Notes: generated by a model not told the origin, from the sequence alone. DNA of 64,000 nucleotides from JANRKB01 sp033763695 (GCA_033763695.1 JANRKB010000027.1:62001-126000), one strand, 5' to 3'; shown: positions 53,073 to 62,542, counted from the stretch's first letter. Numbers and translations: made by a program.

Positions 53073-55994
53073 TTACAGCGACCGCTTGACCTCCACCTGC
53101 TTGTAGCACTCGAGGATGTCGCCTTCCTTGATGTCGTCGTAGCCGTCGATCTTCATGCCGCATTCCATGCCTGCACGCACGTCCTTGGCGTCATCCTTGA
53201 AGCGCTTGAGCTGGTCGAGCTTGCGATCGTTCTCGATGACGATGCCGTTGCGTGTGACGCGGATGAGTGCGTCGCGCTGCACCGTGCCGTCGGTGATGTA
53301 GCAGCCGGCGATCGTGCCCACCTTGGTGACCTTGAAGACCTTGCGGACTTCGGCGTGGCCCAGGATCTCCTGGCGGAGTTCGGGTGCGAGCAGACCTTCG
53401 GCGGCCTTCTTGAGGTCGTCGGTGATGTCGTAGATGACCTGATAGGTACGGATCTCGACGCCCTTCTGCTCCGCCAGCGTGCGGGCCTTGCCCGACGCGA
53501 TGACGTTGAAGCCGATGACCGTCGCGCGGCTCGCCTCGGCGAGAACGATGTCGCTCTCGGTGATGCCGCCGATCGCCGCCTGAAGTACGCGCAGTTTGAC
53601 TTCGCTCGTGCTGATCTTCTCGATCTGCTGCTTGAGCACGTCGGCGGTGCCTTGCTCGGCCACACGCAGAACGACGTTGATTTCCTTGACGTCCGCATCG
53701 CCCATCTGCGCGAACATGTTGTCGAGCGTCAACTTGGGCTGGGCCAGTTGCTGCTCACGCTCGCGATGGCGACGCTGCTCGGCGGCCTCCTCGGCCTTGC
53801 GCAGCGAGTCGACGATGTAGAACTTGTCGCCCGCGTCGGGCACCATGTCGATGCCGGAGATCTGCACCGGCATCGGCGGCAGAGCCTCGCGCAGCTTGTT
53901 GCCGCGATCGTCGGTGATGTCGCGGATGCGACCAAAGCCGCGGCCCGCGACGATGAAGTCGCCGACCTTCAGGCGGCCCTGCTGCACCAGGATGTTGGCG
54001 ACCGCGCCGCGGCCTTCTTCGGTGCGTGCTTCGATGACCGTGCCGCGTGCCGCGCCGCCGAAGTCGGCCTTGAGCTCCTTGAGCTGGGCCTGATAGTCCA
54101 GCGTTTCGAGCAGCTGCGGGATGCCCAGGCCGGTGGTGGCCGAGGTCTTGACGACTTCGGTGTCGCCGCCCCATTCAACGGGGTTCAGGCCGTTCTCCGC
54201 CAGCACGCCGAGCGCGCGCTGGATCTGGGCCTCGGTGGCGTCGGGGCGATCGATCTTGTTGAGGGCGACCACGATCGGCACCTTCGCGGCCTTGGCGTGG
54301 TTGATGCTCTCGATCGTCTGGGGCATGACGCCTTCGGGGGCCGAGACGACGAGCACGACCACGTCGGTCATGTTCGCGCCACGGGCACGCATGCTCGTGA
54401 ACGCTTCGTGGCCCGGCGTATCGAGGAAGACGATTTCCTTGTCCTCGCCCGCGACCTTGACATTCACGCGGAACGCGCTGGTGCGCTGCGTGATGCCGCC
54501 CGCTTCGCCAGCGGCGACGTTGGCGTTGCGGATCTTGTCCAGCAGGCTCGTCTTGCCATGGTCGACGTGGCCGAGGATCGTGACCACCGGGCCGCGCGGC
54601 CGCTGATCGACCGTGTCGCGGGTTTCCGCGTCGTCGTGAATCGCTTCTTCGGCAGTCTTGGCCTCGGTCACTTCGAGTTCGACATCGAAGTCGATCATGA
54701 TCTCGGCGGCCTTGTTGGGGTCGATGCCCGAGTTGATCGTCGCCATGACGCCTTCGAGGAACAGCTTCTTGACGATGTCCGCGGCCTTCACACCGGTGGC
54801 GGCGGAAAGGTCCTTGATCGTGAACGGCGCGGCGATGCGCACCTTGCCGTCGGCCGGGCCTTCCTGCATCGTGCCGCCCGGACCCTGCTTCTTGTTCAGG
54901 TCCTGACGACGCTTCTTCAGCAGGCCGCTCGAACGGAGCAGACGCGCCTCGCGTTCAGCGAGGTCTTGCTCGCTGAAGACGCCGGGGCCTGCGCCAACCC
55001 ACTCTTCGCCGCTCGATGCGCGACGACGCTGCGGCACGCCCGTGCCGGTCGAGCGCTTCGCGCCCGCGCCGGCGCCAGTGCCTGCGCCCGGGCCGGTCTT
55101 GCGGCGTGGGCTGCGACCGCGATCATCATCGTCTCCGACGCGCGGGCCGCCCGGACGCGAGCCACCGCCGCCGGGGCCCGATGGCGGACCGACGCGACGC
55201 GGACGCGGAGCCTCAACCTGCTCCGCCGCCTCGATGCGGACGACCTTGGGACCGGCGAGCTTCACCGGGGCGCGGACTTCAAGCTTGGGGCCAGCGGGAC
55301 CGACAGTCGTCGGACGCGTCGGCACGTTCATCGGAGCGACGCGCGTCGGCGCGGGCGGCGGCGGAGTCGCGACCGGTGCGCTGCCGCCGGGCGGCGTCGA
55401 GCGGGTCGGAGCCGCAGGTGCGGCCGGGGCCGAGGCCGCGGGCGCCGAAGGCGCGCTTGCCGCGACCTTGGGAGTTTCCTTCGGCTCGATCGTCACGGGC
55501 GCGACACGCGTCGGGGCTGGCGGCGGCGCGACAGGCGTCGGCGTGGGCGCGATCTTGGTCGCGGCGATCGGCGCGGCCGGTGCCGCGGGAACTTCAGGAG
55601 CCGGAGCGACCGGGGTGATCTTGACAGGCGCGGGCTTGGGCGCAGGGGCCGGAGCCGGCGCAGGGGCGGCCGGTGCCGCGGGCGCTGCGACGACGGTTGC
55701 GGTCCCGCCGCTCTCGCCTTCACCCTCGGACGCACCCTTGGTGGTCTTCTTCTTTGCCGGAGCCTTCTTGGTCTTCACGGCGGCAGCATCGACGTGCTCG
55801 GTCGTCTCGACAGCGGTCGACGGTGCGCCACTGCTGAACCACTCGCGGATGGTGGCTTCGAGGCCCGCCGACACCGTGGACATGTGGTCCTTGATCGTCG
55901 TCGCGGGGATGCCCTCGGCCTGACACTTGGCCACGATGGCCTTGGATTCGATGCCGAGTTCTTTTGCCAGATTATGGATGCGCTTGGTAGCCAA
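53073..55994 (-). CDS. infB: Translation initiation factor IF-2
   Basis: IF-2, 973 aa, a GTPase that delivers initiator fMet-tRNA to the 30S subunit. The N-terminal third (about 60-330) is a long disordered Pro/Ala-rich linker after an IF2_N domain (ATKRIHNLAKELGIESKAI). The G domain starts with GHVDHGKTSLLDKIR near residue 478, followed by DTPGHEAF and NKIDRPDA, then domains II and III and the C-terminal fMet-binding domain IV. The family N-terminus requires a TTG start at 55994 with GGAGG 5 nt upstream. It is preceded by nusA (97 bp). Confidence 0.97.
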   Translation of the reverse strand: MATKRIHNLAKELGIESKAIVAKCQAEGIPATTIKDHMSTVSAGLEATIREWFSSGAPSTAVETTEHVDAAAVKTKKAPAKKKTTKGASEGEGESGGTATVVAAPAAPAAPAPAPAPAPKPAPVKITPVAPAPEVPAAPAAPIAATKIAPTPTPVAPPPAPTRVAPVTIEPKETPKVAASAPSAPAASAPAAPAAPTRSTPPGGSAPVATPPPPAPTRVAPMNVPTRPTTVGPAGPKLEVRAPVKLAGPKVVRIEAAEQVEAPRPRRVGPPSGPGGGGSRPGGPRVGDDDDRGRSPRRKTGPGAGTGAGAGAKRSTGTGVPQRRRASSGEEWVGAGPGVFSEQDLAEREARLLRSSGLLKKRRQDLNKKQGPGGTMQEGPADGKVRIAAPFTIKDLSAATGVKAADIVKKLFLEGVMATINSGIDPNKAAEIMIDFDVELEVTEAKTAEEAIHDDAETRDTVDQRPRGPVVTILGHVDHGKTSLLDKIRNANVAAGEAGGITQRTSAFRVNVKVAGEDKEIVFLDTPGHEAFTSMRARGANMTDVVVLVVSAPEGVMPQTIESINHAKAAKVPIVVALNKIDRPDATEAQIQRALGVLAENGLNPVEWGGDTEVVKTSATTGLGIPQLLETLDYQAQLKELKADFGGAARGTVIEARTEEGRGAVANILVQQGRLKVGDFIVAGRGFGRIRDITDDRGNKLREALPPMPVQISGIDMVPDAGDKFYIVDSLRKAEEAAEQRRHREREQQLAQPKLTLDNMFAQMGDADVKEINVVLRVAEQGTADVLKQQIEKISTSEVKLRVLQAAIGGITESDIVLAEASRATVIGFNVIASGKARTLAEQKGVEIRTYQVIYDITDDLKKAAEGLLAPELRQEILGHAEVRKVFKVTKVGTIAGCYITDGTVQRDALIRVTRNGIVIENDRKLDQLKRFKDDAKDVRAGMECGMKIDGYDDIKEGDILECYKQVEVKRSL

Positions 55995-56091
55995 ACCGAC
56001 CTCCGAAAGCCGCCCTCAAACCGCCGAAACTGCCGCAGACAAATCCCGGTGTCGCCGTCAAGCGGCACCGGGGTGAGTTCAAATCACGTTC

Positions 56092-57453
56092 TCAGCCTTG
56101 GCCCAGGATGTCCGCCGCACGCGCGTCGTCGTCCTTGCCGGGCGTCGGCGCGTTGCCCGCGGCCAGGATGGCGCTCGCCGCCGCTTCGCCAGCTTCGCCC
56201 GCTGCCGCGGCCCCGCCCTCGAGCAGAGCACGCGCCGCGAGTGCGTCCTCGCGAGCCTTGGCTTCCTTCGCTTCCTTGTCCTTCTGCTGCTGCTCGGCGA
56301 CTTCCTTGGCCTTGACGCCGATGCGCTCCATGACGACCTTGACGGTCTCCTCGTCCATGCCCAGTTCGGCCTGCAGCACTTCCGCCCCGACCTCTTCGAG
56401 GTCGAAGACGCTGACCATGCCCAGCGCGGCGAGCTTGTCGAGCATCGCCTCTGTGATGCCGGGGATCTCCTGCATCGTCTGCGTCATGGTCTCCAGGCCC
56501 TTGTTGAACTCCTCCGGCGTGAGGATGTCTATGTCCCAGCCGGTGAGGCGGGCCGCCAGACGCACGTTCTGACCGCGCTTGCCGATCGCCAGCGACAACT
56601 GGTCATCGCGCACGACGACGGTCGCGCGACCAAGTTCGAAGCAGAGGCTGATTTCGGCGACTTCGGCGGGCTTGAGCGCGTTCTGGATGAGGATCTGGCT
56701 CGACTCGTTCCAGCGGACGATGTCGATCTTCTCGCCGTTGAGTTCGTCAACGATGTTCTTGATGCGAGAGCCGCGCACGCCGACGCACGCGCCCACGGCG
56801 TCGACCTTGGAGTCGACCGACGACACGGCCATCTTGGTGCGATAGCCCGCCTCGCGCGCCATCGCCTTGATCTCGATGATGCGCTCCGCGACTTCGGGCA
56901 CTTCGACCTCAAAGAGCCGTTTGATGAAGTCGGGGTTGCCGCGGCTGAGCACGATCTTCACCTGGCTGCCCGCGTCGCGGACATCGAGGATGAGGCAGCG
57001 GACGCGGTCGCCCGGGTTGAACTGCTCGCCCGGGATCTGCTCGGAGCGGGGCATGAACGCCTCGGCGCGATCGATGGTGACGACGAGACTGCCGCCCTCG
57101 TAACGCTGCGCCGTGCCGGTGACGATGTCGCCGACGCGCTTGGTGAACTCTTCGAGGATGGTGCTGCGTTCGTCGTCGCGGAACTTCTGGATCATCACCT
57201 GCTTGAAGGTCTGGGCCGCGATGCGACCGAAGGCCTGCGGCGTCATGTCCAGCGGTTCGCCGTGACGCGTGATCGACATCGCGCCGCTCTGCGGATCGAT
57301 GCGTGCCGCGAACTCTTCGGTGTCGAGCGTGTTGAAGTGCTTGCGGGCGGCGGAGACCATCGCGAGTTCAAGATCGCGCAGCAGGAGCGAGCGATCGATG
57401 TTGCGCTCGCGGGCGATCGAGTCGAGGATGCGAAGCATTTCAGTACCGTTCAT
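56092..57453 (-). CDS. nusA: Transcription termination/antitermination factor NusA
   Basis: NusA, 453 aa. It binds RNA polymerase and nascent RNA to control pausing, termination and antitermination. Domains are the N-terminal RNAP-binding domain (LRILDSIARERNIDRSLLLRDLE), S1 (FVQ/VGDIVTGTAQRYE region, about 105-175), two KH domains (VGACVGVRGSRIKNIVDEL and LSLAIGKRGQNVRLAARLTGWDIDI), a helical region (ITEAMLDKLAALGM) and an Ala-rich acidic tail. It heads the nusA-infB-DUF503-rbfA operon, with GGAG 6 nt before the ATG. rimP is not found upstream. Confidence 0.97.
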   Translation of the reverse strand: MNGTEMLRILDSIARERNIDRSLLLRDLELAMVSAARKHFNTLDTEEFAARIDPQSGAMSITRHGEPLDMTPQAFGRIAAQTFKQVMIQKFRDDERSTILEEFTKRVGDIVTGTAQRYEGGSLVVTIDRAEAFMPRSEQIPGEQFNPGDRVRCLILDVRDAGSQVKIVLSRGNPDFIKRLFEVEVPEVAERIIEIKAMAREAGYRTKMAVSSVDSKVDAVGACVGVRGSRIKNIVDELNGEKIDIVRWNESSQILIQNALKPAEVAEISLCFELGRATVVVRDDQLSLAIGKRGQNVRLAARLTGWDIDILTPEEFNKGLETMTQTMQEIPGITEAMLDKLAALGMVSVFDLEEVGAEVLQAELGMDEETVKVVMERIGVKAKEVAEQQQKDKEAKEAKAREDALAARALLEGGAAAAGEAGEAAASAILAAGNAPTPGKDDDARAADILGQG

Positions 57454-57918
57454 GCGAATCTCCGAGAGGATGTCTGGTTGTCAGGTTGCCAGGATTTCGA
57501 ACGCCAAGACTTCCGACGCTGGACAAAAACACGGAAGGCCACGCGCGCGTGGCCTTCTGAAGGAAACGGTGGATGAACCCGCGCCTCACGCGGCGGGTCA
57601 GAGCGGCGGGGGCATGCCCCAAGACGCTGACCGGCCGCCGGAGACGGACGCTCCAACCGCTGCACCGGCAAAGCCGGCCGAGCACCGGGCCTGCCAGTGG
57701 CGTGCCAAGTGGCACGCGCACCCGCAACTCGGGGTGGGCCGCTTACCGACCATGGTTGAACGCCGTGCGTGCCATGCGTGCCATTTCCGTCAGAAGACCG
57801 AAGCTCGGCGTGTACGAACGCCAAGCCGCGGCGGGGACATTCCCCAAACAGACAATAGTGGCGTAAACCCACCGGATCAACTGGAATGAGGGTGGTTCGC
57901 CCGGGCCGGACACCCGCG
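57454..57918. other. nusA upstream region, 465 bp, no gene seen
   Basis: Lies between the nusA start and the fliM stop, both on the minus strand. It has a perfect inverted repeat with a U tract (see the terminator at 57525-57557) and several small GC-rich palindromes such as GTGCCAAGTGGCAC near 57700. No ORF with coding character and no tRNA could be supported. It presumably carries the nusA promoter. Confidence 0.6.
57525..57557 (-). terminator. Terminator downstream of fliM, upstream of nusA
   Basis: A 24-nt perfect palindrome at 57534-57557 (GAAGGCCACGCG and its complement). On the minus strand it is followed by CGTG and then five U at 57525-57529. The U tract is 4 nt away from the stem, so termination efficiency may be moderate. 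It could also act as an attenuator in the nusA leader. Confidence 0.55.
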
Positions 57919-58935
57919 TCAGACCCGCTCGTCGCCCGTCACGGGGCGGAGGATCCGCAACGCCCGCGACTGCTTGAACTTGCCCACCTCGGCAATGAAC
58001 TTCCGCTCGCCCTCCACGCACACGACCACCGGCTTCTGGGCCGAGCGATCAGTAACGATGATGTCCCCGGGCGTCATCAGCAGCAGGTCGCGGACGGTGA
58101 TCGTGGTGGTGGCGAGCAGGCCCGTGACTTCAACCGACGCGCGGGTGAGCGAGGAACCAATCTGTTTCTCGGTTTCCTCGGAGCGCTGGTTCTTGGAGCT
58201 CGTGAACCACGACTGGCTCGACAGATGCTCCATCACCGGCTCGATCACGTTGTACGGAATGCACAGGTTCATCGTGCCCGCGCGATTGCTCATCTTGAGC
58301 TCAAAGCCGATGACGACCACGACTTCGTTGGGAGGCACGATCTGCACAAGCTGCGGATTGCTCTCGGTCGCGTCGATCGAGAACGTCATCTTGCGGACGC
58401 TCGCCCACGCTTCGCCCAGTGCCGCGAGGCCGCGGGTCGTGATGTTGCTGATGAGCCGCGTCTCGATGAGCGTCATCGGACGCTGCGGGATGAACAGGTC
58501 CTGGCTTGTGCCGCCGAGGAGCCGATCGATGATCGGATAGATGATGAGCGGGCTGATCTCAAGGCACATCTGGCCTTCGAGGCCGTCGGTGCTGACAAGG
58601 TTGAAGGACGTGGGATTGGGCAGCCCCGAGATGAACTCGCTGAAGGTCATTTGCTCGCAGGTCGCGACCTTCACCTCGACGATCGTGCGGAGAAAGCCCG
58701 AGAGCGACGCGCCGAAGTTTCGAGCAAAGGACTCATGCAGCGTCTGCAGCGCCCGCATCTGGTCCTTCGAGACGCGCTCGGGACGCTTGAAGTCATAAGG
58801 CTTGACCTCGACGCCGTCGGCGTTGTGCCGCGTGCGGCTGAAGATCTGTGCCTGCGTCTCTTCCTTGACGACAGTTCCCGTCTCGACTGCGGCGAGAAGT
58901 GCGTCTACCTCAGATTGGTCAAGAACGTCGGGCAT
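57919..58935 (-). CDS. fliM: Flagellar motor switch protein FliM
   Basis: FliM, 338 aa, forms the C-ring and binds CheY-P. It begins MPDVLDQSEVDALLAAV, the conserved CheY-binding EDLDQ(S/A)EVDALL-like N-terminus. It then has the CheC-like middle domain (MRALQTLHESFARNFGASLSGFLRTIVEVKV, FNLVSTDGLEGQMCLEISPLIIYPIIDRLLGG) and a C-terminal SpoA domain (GDIIVTDRSAQKPVVVCVEGERKF). Only fliN, 37 kb away, is also present in the window. It is transcribed divergently from dsbD. Confidence 0.94.
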   Translation of the reverse strand: MPDVLDQSEVDALLAAVETGTVVKEETQAQIFSRTRHNADGVEVKPYDFKRPERVSKDQMRALQTLHESFARNFGASLSGFLRTIVEVKVATCEQMTFSEFISGLPNPTSFNLVSTDGLEGQMCLEISPLIIYPIIDRLLGGTSQDLFIPQRPMTLIETRLISNITTRGLAALGEAWASVRKMTFSIDATESNPQLVQIVPPNEVVVVIGFELKMSNRAGTMNLCIPYNVIEPVMEHLSSQSWFTSSKNQRSEETEKQIGSSLTRASVEVTGLLATTTITVRDLLLMTPGDIIVTDRSAQKPVVVCVEGERKFIAEVGKFKQSRALRILRPVTGDERV

Positions 58936-59239
58936 GGGTCAAACGGCGGAGCGGTCGCAAAGCGTGGGCCGAAGCAAACAGGCTCGCGTCTGAGCCGCCG
59001 CCGCGTGTGCAGACATCACCCGCGCCGAACGTGGACCCGCGGAACCTGTGTCAGATATCGGATCAGGCGAGCCTTGCGCTTGAAGCCCTGCTGAAAGCCG
59101 AACGTGCGCTGGCCATCGTGGTGCCGCCGATCGATCCGCACGTCACATCGCGCGACCCTTGGGCATCCGATGGCGTAGTCTGTTCGGCGGCGTGGCTACC
59201 GATCATTCGATCTCCGGTCCCCGCCTCTTTGGGAGCGTC
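58936..59239. other. fliM/dsbD divergent region, 304 bp, no gene seen
   Basis: GC-rich gap with no supported ORF, tRNA or strong terminator. It must hold divergent promoters for fliM and dsbD, but I find no confident -35/-10 pair. A short plus-strand frame across 59050-59200 reads smoothly but lacks a start and any homology. Confidence 0.5.
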
Positions 59240-61135
59240 ATGGTTCGATCTTCTCTCGACTTGCTCGGACGTGCGGTGCTCGCCGCGTTGGCACTTGTGC
59301 TCGCCGTCAGCCCCGCCTTCGCCCAACCGGGCGGCGATGACCCCGTCTCAATCAGTGCGGCATCATCCAAGACCATCGTGCGGGCTGGTGACCAGTTCGC
59401 CATCGCCGTGGTCATTCAGCACGAGCCCAAGTGGCACGTACACACCAACGACCCCAAGCCTCCCGCATCGTGGGGCGAGTTCACGGCCATCCCCACAGTC
59501 ATCACTGTGACGCTGCCGCCCGGGCTTTCGCAAGGCCCGATCCAGTGGCCCAAACCCGTCACGCTGAATCTCGATCTGGGCGGCACGGGCAAGCCCGAGC
59601 CTTACGCCGTCTTCGAGGGAACCGCGATCGCGTATGTGCCCGTCGTTGCGGCGACAGACTTCGCGGGCGGCGCAGCCGAGATCGCCGTCAAGGTCGACTA
59701 CCAAGCCTGCGACGACAAGATCTGCAAGTTCCCCACATCGCAGAGTGTCAACGTCGCGATCAACACGCCCGATGCCATCGAGCCCGACGCAAAGCTCTTT
59801 GCCGACTTTGATCTCGGCGCCTTCGCTCGGATGAACGAAGGCGGCACAATCAGCGGGGGCGCCAAGAGCGCCAAGCCCGTCAAGTTCGAACTCTTTGGCA
59901 CTAGATTCGGCGTTGACGCGTCCGGGCCTCTGGGCGTCGCGCTCTTGCTCGGCCTCGCGGCCGTCGGCGGCTTCCTGCTCAATCTCACGCCGTGCGTGCT
60001 GCCGGTGATCCCGCTCAAGGTCATGAGCCTGAGCCAAATTGCGGGCAATCCCGCGCGATGCCTGTATCTCGGCGTCGTGATGTCACTCGGCGTTGTCGCC
60101 TTCTGGCTTGGCCTGGGCGTCGCGATCTCCGCCATCGCTGGCTTCAGCGCGATCAGCCAACTCTTCCAGACCTCGTGGTTCGGCCTCGGCGTTGGCTTGT
60201 TCATCGCCATCATGGCGGCGGGCATGCTCGGCCTCTTCACCATCGCTCTGCCGCAGAAGGTCTATCTGGCCGAGGTTGATCGCGGGTCGACCGCGGGTTC
60301 CTTCGGCTTCGGGATTCTGACCGCCGTGCTCTCCACGCCCTGCACCGCGCCATTCATGGGCAGTGCGGCCGCATGGGCGACGACTCAGCCGCGTGCGATC
60401 ACACTCGCGACCTTCAGCGCAATCGGTATCGGCATGGCATTGCCCTATCTCGTGCTGGCGGCGTTCCCGCGGCTCGTCGCGTGGGTGCCCCGCTCCGGGC
60501 CGTGGAGCGAACTCGTCAAGCAAGTCATGGGCCTGCTCATGCTCGCCGTCGCCGCGTTCTTTGTGGGCACGGGGCTTGATCCCTGGCTGCGCCAGCCGGT
60601 GGATCCGCCTGTCCGCACGCACTGGTGGTTCGTCGCGCTCTTCGTCGGCGTTGCGATGCTGTGGCTGGTGACGCGTGTGTGGCAGTTGCGCGCCGGCATG
60701 GTCGCCAAGCTCTTCTGGTCCGTACTCGCAATCACCTTCGCCACCGCCAACTTTGGCCTCGCGCGATCGCTGACCGATGCTGGCCCGATCGCGTGGGTGG
60801 GTTACACGCCCGCGCGATTCGCCGAAGCGACCGCCGCGGGCAAGGTCATCGTGCTCGACTTCACCGCCGAGTGGTGCCTCAACTGCAAGGCGCTCGAGAA
60901 GGGCGTGCTCCACCAACCCGAGGTCGTGGAGGCGCTGGCGGACAAGGGCGTCGTGCCGATGCGCGTCGACCTGACGGGCAGCAACCCCGACGGCCAGGCC
61001 AAACTCAAGGAACTCAACTGGGTCGGCATCCCGCTGCTCGCCATCAGCGGCCCGGGCGCGAAGGAGCCGGTGACGTTCGATACCTACACGCCCACAAGCG
61101 TGCTCGACGCGATCCGGCAGGCCAGCCCGAAGTAA
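59240..61135 (+). CDS. dsbD: Thiol:disulfide interchange protein DsbD
   Basis: DsbD/ScsB-like protein of 631 aa that passes electrons across the membrane to reduce periplasmic disulfides. A signal peptide (about 1-30) precedes an N-terminal immunoglobulin-like domain (KWHVHTNDPKPPASWGEF). A multi-helix membrane domain has the redox cysteines in NLTPCVLPVIPLK and LSTPCTAPFMG. A C-terminal thioredoxin-like domain has the active site WCLNC at 545-549. The start at 59240 has GGGAG 4 nt upstream and begins the signal peptide; in-frame sequence further upstream is not conserved. Confidence 0.92.
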   Translation: MVRSSLDLLGRAVLAALALVLAVSPAFAQPGGDDPVSISAASSKTIVRAGDQFAIAVVIQHEPKWHVHTNDPKPPASWGEFTAIPTVITVTLPPGLSQGPIQWPKPVTLNLDLGGTGKPEPYAVFEGTAIAYVPVVAATDFAGGAAEIAVKVDYQACDDKICKFPTSQSVNVAINTPDAIEPDAKLFADFDLGAFARMNEGGTISGGAKSAKPVKFELFGTRFGVDASGPLGVALLLGLAAVGGFLLNLTPCVLPVIPLKVMSLSQIAGNPARCLYLGVVMSLGVVAFWLGLGVAISAIAGFSAISQLFQTSWFGLGVGLFIAIMAAGMLGLFTIALPQKVYLAEVDRGSTAGSFGFGILTAVLSTPCTAPFMGSAAAWATTQPRAITLATFSAIGIGMALPYLVLAAFPRLVAWVPRSGPWSELVKQVMGLLMLAVAAFFVGTGLDPWLRQPVDPPVRTHWWFVALFVGVAMLWLVTRVWQLRAGMVAKLFWSVLAITFATANFGLARSLTDAGPIAWVGYTPARFAEATAAGKVIVLDFTAEWCLNCKALEKGVLHQPEVVEALADKGVVPMRVDLTGSNPDGQAKLKELNWVGIPLLAISGPGAKEPVTFDTYTPTSVLDAIRQASPK

Positions 61136-61156
61136 GCCGCGGCGGTTCCGCTCTGC

Positions 61157-62200
61157 TTAGCAACCCGACTCAAACAACGCGACGAACGCGTCAAAGTCCT
61201 CAAACGTCAGGAAGCCGTCGTTGTTGAAGTCGGCGTCTTCGTTGCCCGCCTCAAAGTCCTGCACAAACGCGTCGAAGTCTTCGAACGTGAAGAACCCGTC
61301 CGTGTTGTAGTCCGCGCCGCACGAGAACAGCCAGATCGTGCCCGTGTCCCAGTCGGGGACGATCAGATCGCCGTGCTCGTTGAACGCGAGTGAGTACGCC
61401 CCGGATGGGAAGTCGGTACCGACGATCGTCGTTGAGCCATCGTCCGCGATGCGATAGAGCAGTTTGCTCGAGCGATTGACGGCATACACGCCCTTGGGAA
61501 ACACGCCGCCGCCGCAGTAGCCAAGGCCAGCCGCGCTTGACCCGATCGGAACGACGAGATCGAGCACAGGCGTCGCACCCGAAAGCGCGTAGCGACGCAC
61601 GGCACCGTCGCCGCACCCAACCCAAAGTTTGTTGTTGTCATCAATCGCGAGAACGCCGCCGTCGGTCGCGCCCAAAGTGATGCATGTGCTGAATGTGCCA
61701 GCGGTCCGCCGTGCAATGGTGCGATTGCCGGGCACGTTGATGTAGATCGTGCCGTTGGCGTCAACCACCATTGCATCGCAGTTGTTCAGTTCCGAACCCT
61801 GCGAGAGAAAGAGCGAGACGCTTCCATCGGGATCGATGCGTGAGAGCTGCCCGCCGCCCGAGGACGTGCCGCTCGCGGCGAGCACACTTCCCGCGACGCC
61901 GGTGATCGTGCCGTTGACATCGACGAGGATGCCATCGGGGTCGAAGATGCGTGAGTCGGCGAACACCTCGCTCGGCCCGCCGCCCGCCGGCACGCGACGG
62001 AGGAACTCGCCCGACGTCGCGTTGTTGTCCGAACCCAGATAGAGCCGGCCCTGTGCGTCCCACGACGCCGTGTACGGGCGATACGCCACCGGGACCGTCG
62101 AATAGATCGTCGTGCGAGTCCCGGCGACGGCAGGATGGGCCGAGGCGGTCGATGCAACAGCCAAGCACGCAAGCGCGGCCATCTGGCAAACAGCGTTCAT
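61157..62200 (-). CDS. Secreted NHL-like protein with GC-type dockerin end
   Basis: Exported protein of 347 aa with a signal peptide (MNAVCQMAALACLAVASTASA). The body has repeated D-(G/P)-x-G-(T/S)-(L/I)-like strand motifs (DPDGILVDVNGTI, AMVVDANGTIYIN), suggestive of an SMP-30/NHL-type beta-propeller. The C-terminus has two EF-hand-like repeats (DYNTDGFFTFEDFDAFV and DFNNDGFLTFEDFDAFV) and ends ESGC. A strong GGAGGGGG precedes the ATG by 4 nt. The role is unknown; the tail suggests surface attachment or assembly. Confidence 0.75.
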   Translation of the reverse strand: MNAVCQMAALACLAVASTASAHPAVAGTRTTIYSTVPVAYRPYTASWDAQGRLYLGSDNNATSGEFLRRVPAGGGPSEVFADSRIFDPDGILVDVNGTITGVAGSVLAASGTSSGGGQLSRIDPDGSVSLFLSQGSELNNCDAMVVDANGTIYINVPGNRTIARRTAGTFSTCITLGATDGGVLAIDDNNKLWVGCGDGAVRRYALSGATPVLDLVVPIGSSAAGLGYCGGGVFPKGVYAVNRSSKLLYRIADDGSTTIVGTDFPSGAYSLAFNEHGDLIVPDWDTGTIWLFSCGADYNTDGFFTFEDFDAFVQDFEAGNEDADFNNDGFLTFEDFDAFVALFESGC

Positions 62201-62348
62201 AAAGCCCCCTCCGAGAAACGGTTGCGATATTGATGTCCCGGTTGTCCTTTAAGGATATTGACGGCCGGGCACGAGGTCGAGGGCAATCTCGCAACGCGTC
62301 CGGTAAATCTCCCTCGGGTGGAGTGTGCGGGGTGATGAGCCACCCAGT

Positions 62349-62377
62349 TTGACTCTTGGGGGTGATGGTTCTACTTT
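62349..62377 (+). promoter_or_regulatory. Sigma70-type promoter of the tRNA-Gly gene
   Basis: TTGACT (62349-62354), a 17-bp spacer and TACTTT (62372-62377). Transcription would start near 62384, about 37 nt before the tRNA. Confidence 0.75.
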
Positions 62378-62421
62378 CATGGTCCCCAGCGGCCGATCGA
62401 TTGGGCCGTCGGGGACGCCAT

Positions 62422-62493
62422 GCGGGCGTAGCTCAGTGGTAGAGCGTCACGTTGCCAACGTGAAAGTCGAGGGTTCAAGTCCCTTCGCCCGCT
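62422..62493 (+). tRNA. tRNA-Gly (GCC)
   Basis: 72-nt cloverleaf: acceptor arms GCGGGCG / CGCCCGC pair fully, D arm GCTC...GAGC, anticodon loop TTGCCAA with GCC anticodon reading GGC/GGU glycine codons, and T arm GAGGG-TTCAAGT-CCCTT with one mismatch. CCA is not encoded. It has its own promoter and a terminator. Confidence 0.97.
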
Positions 62494-62505
62494 TTGAGAT
62501 CCATC

Positions 62506-62542
62506 ACCGCCGTGGGGCCCTCCCCGCGGCGGTTGTGTTTTT
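62506..62542 (+). terminator. tRNA-Gly terminator
   Basis: Stem ACCGCCG (62506-62512) with CGGCGGT (62527-62533), an inner GGGG-CCCC stem, then GTGTTTTT with five U at 62538-62542. Confidence 0.85.

Noticed and set aside
52857..56315. Plus-strand open frame of more than 1100 codons opposite infB
   Set aside because: Composition is an antisense artefact of the infB codon pattern; no start signal or homology.
56098..57576. Plus-strand open frame opposite nusA
   Set aside because: Shadow of nusA; composition dominated by Asp/Leu/Arg/Ala with no motif.
57600..57760. Possible tRNA-like region upstream of nusA
   Set aside because: GC-rich hairpins and short palindromes only; no cloverleaf with a pairing acceptor stem and a T loop could be built.
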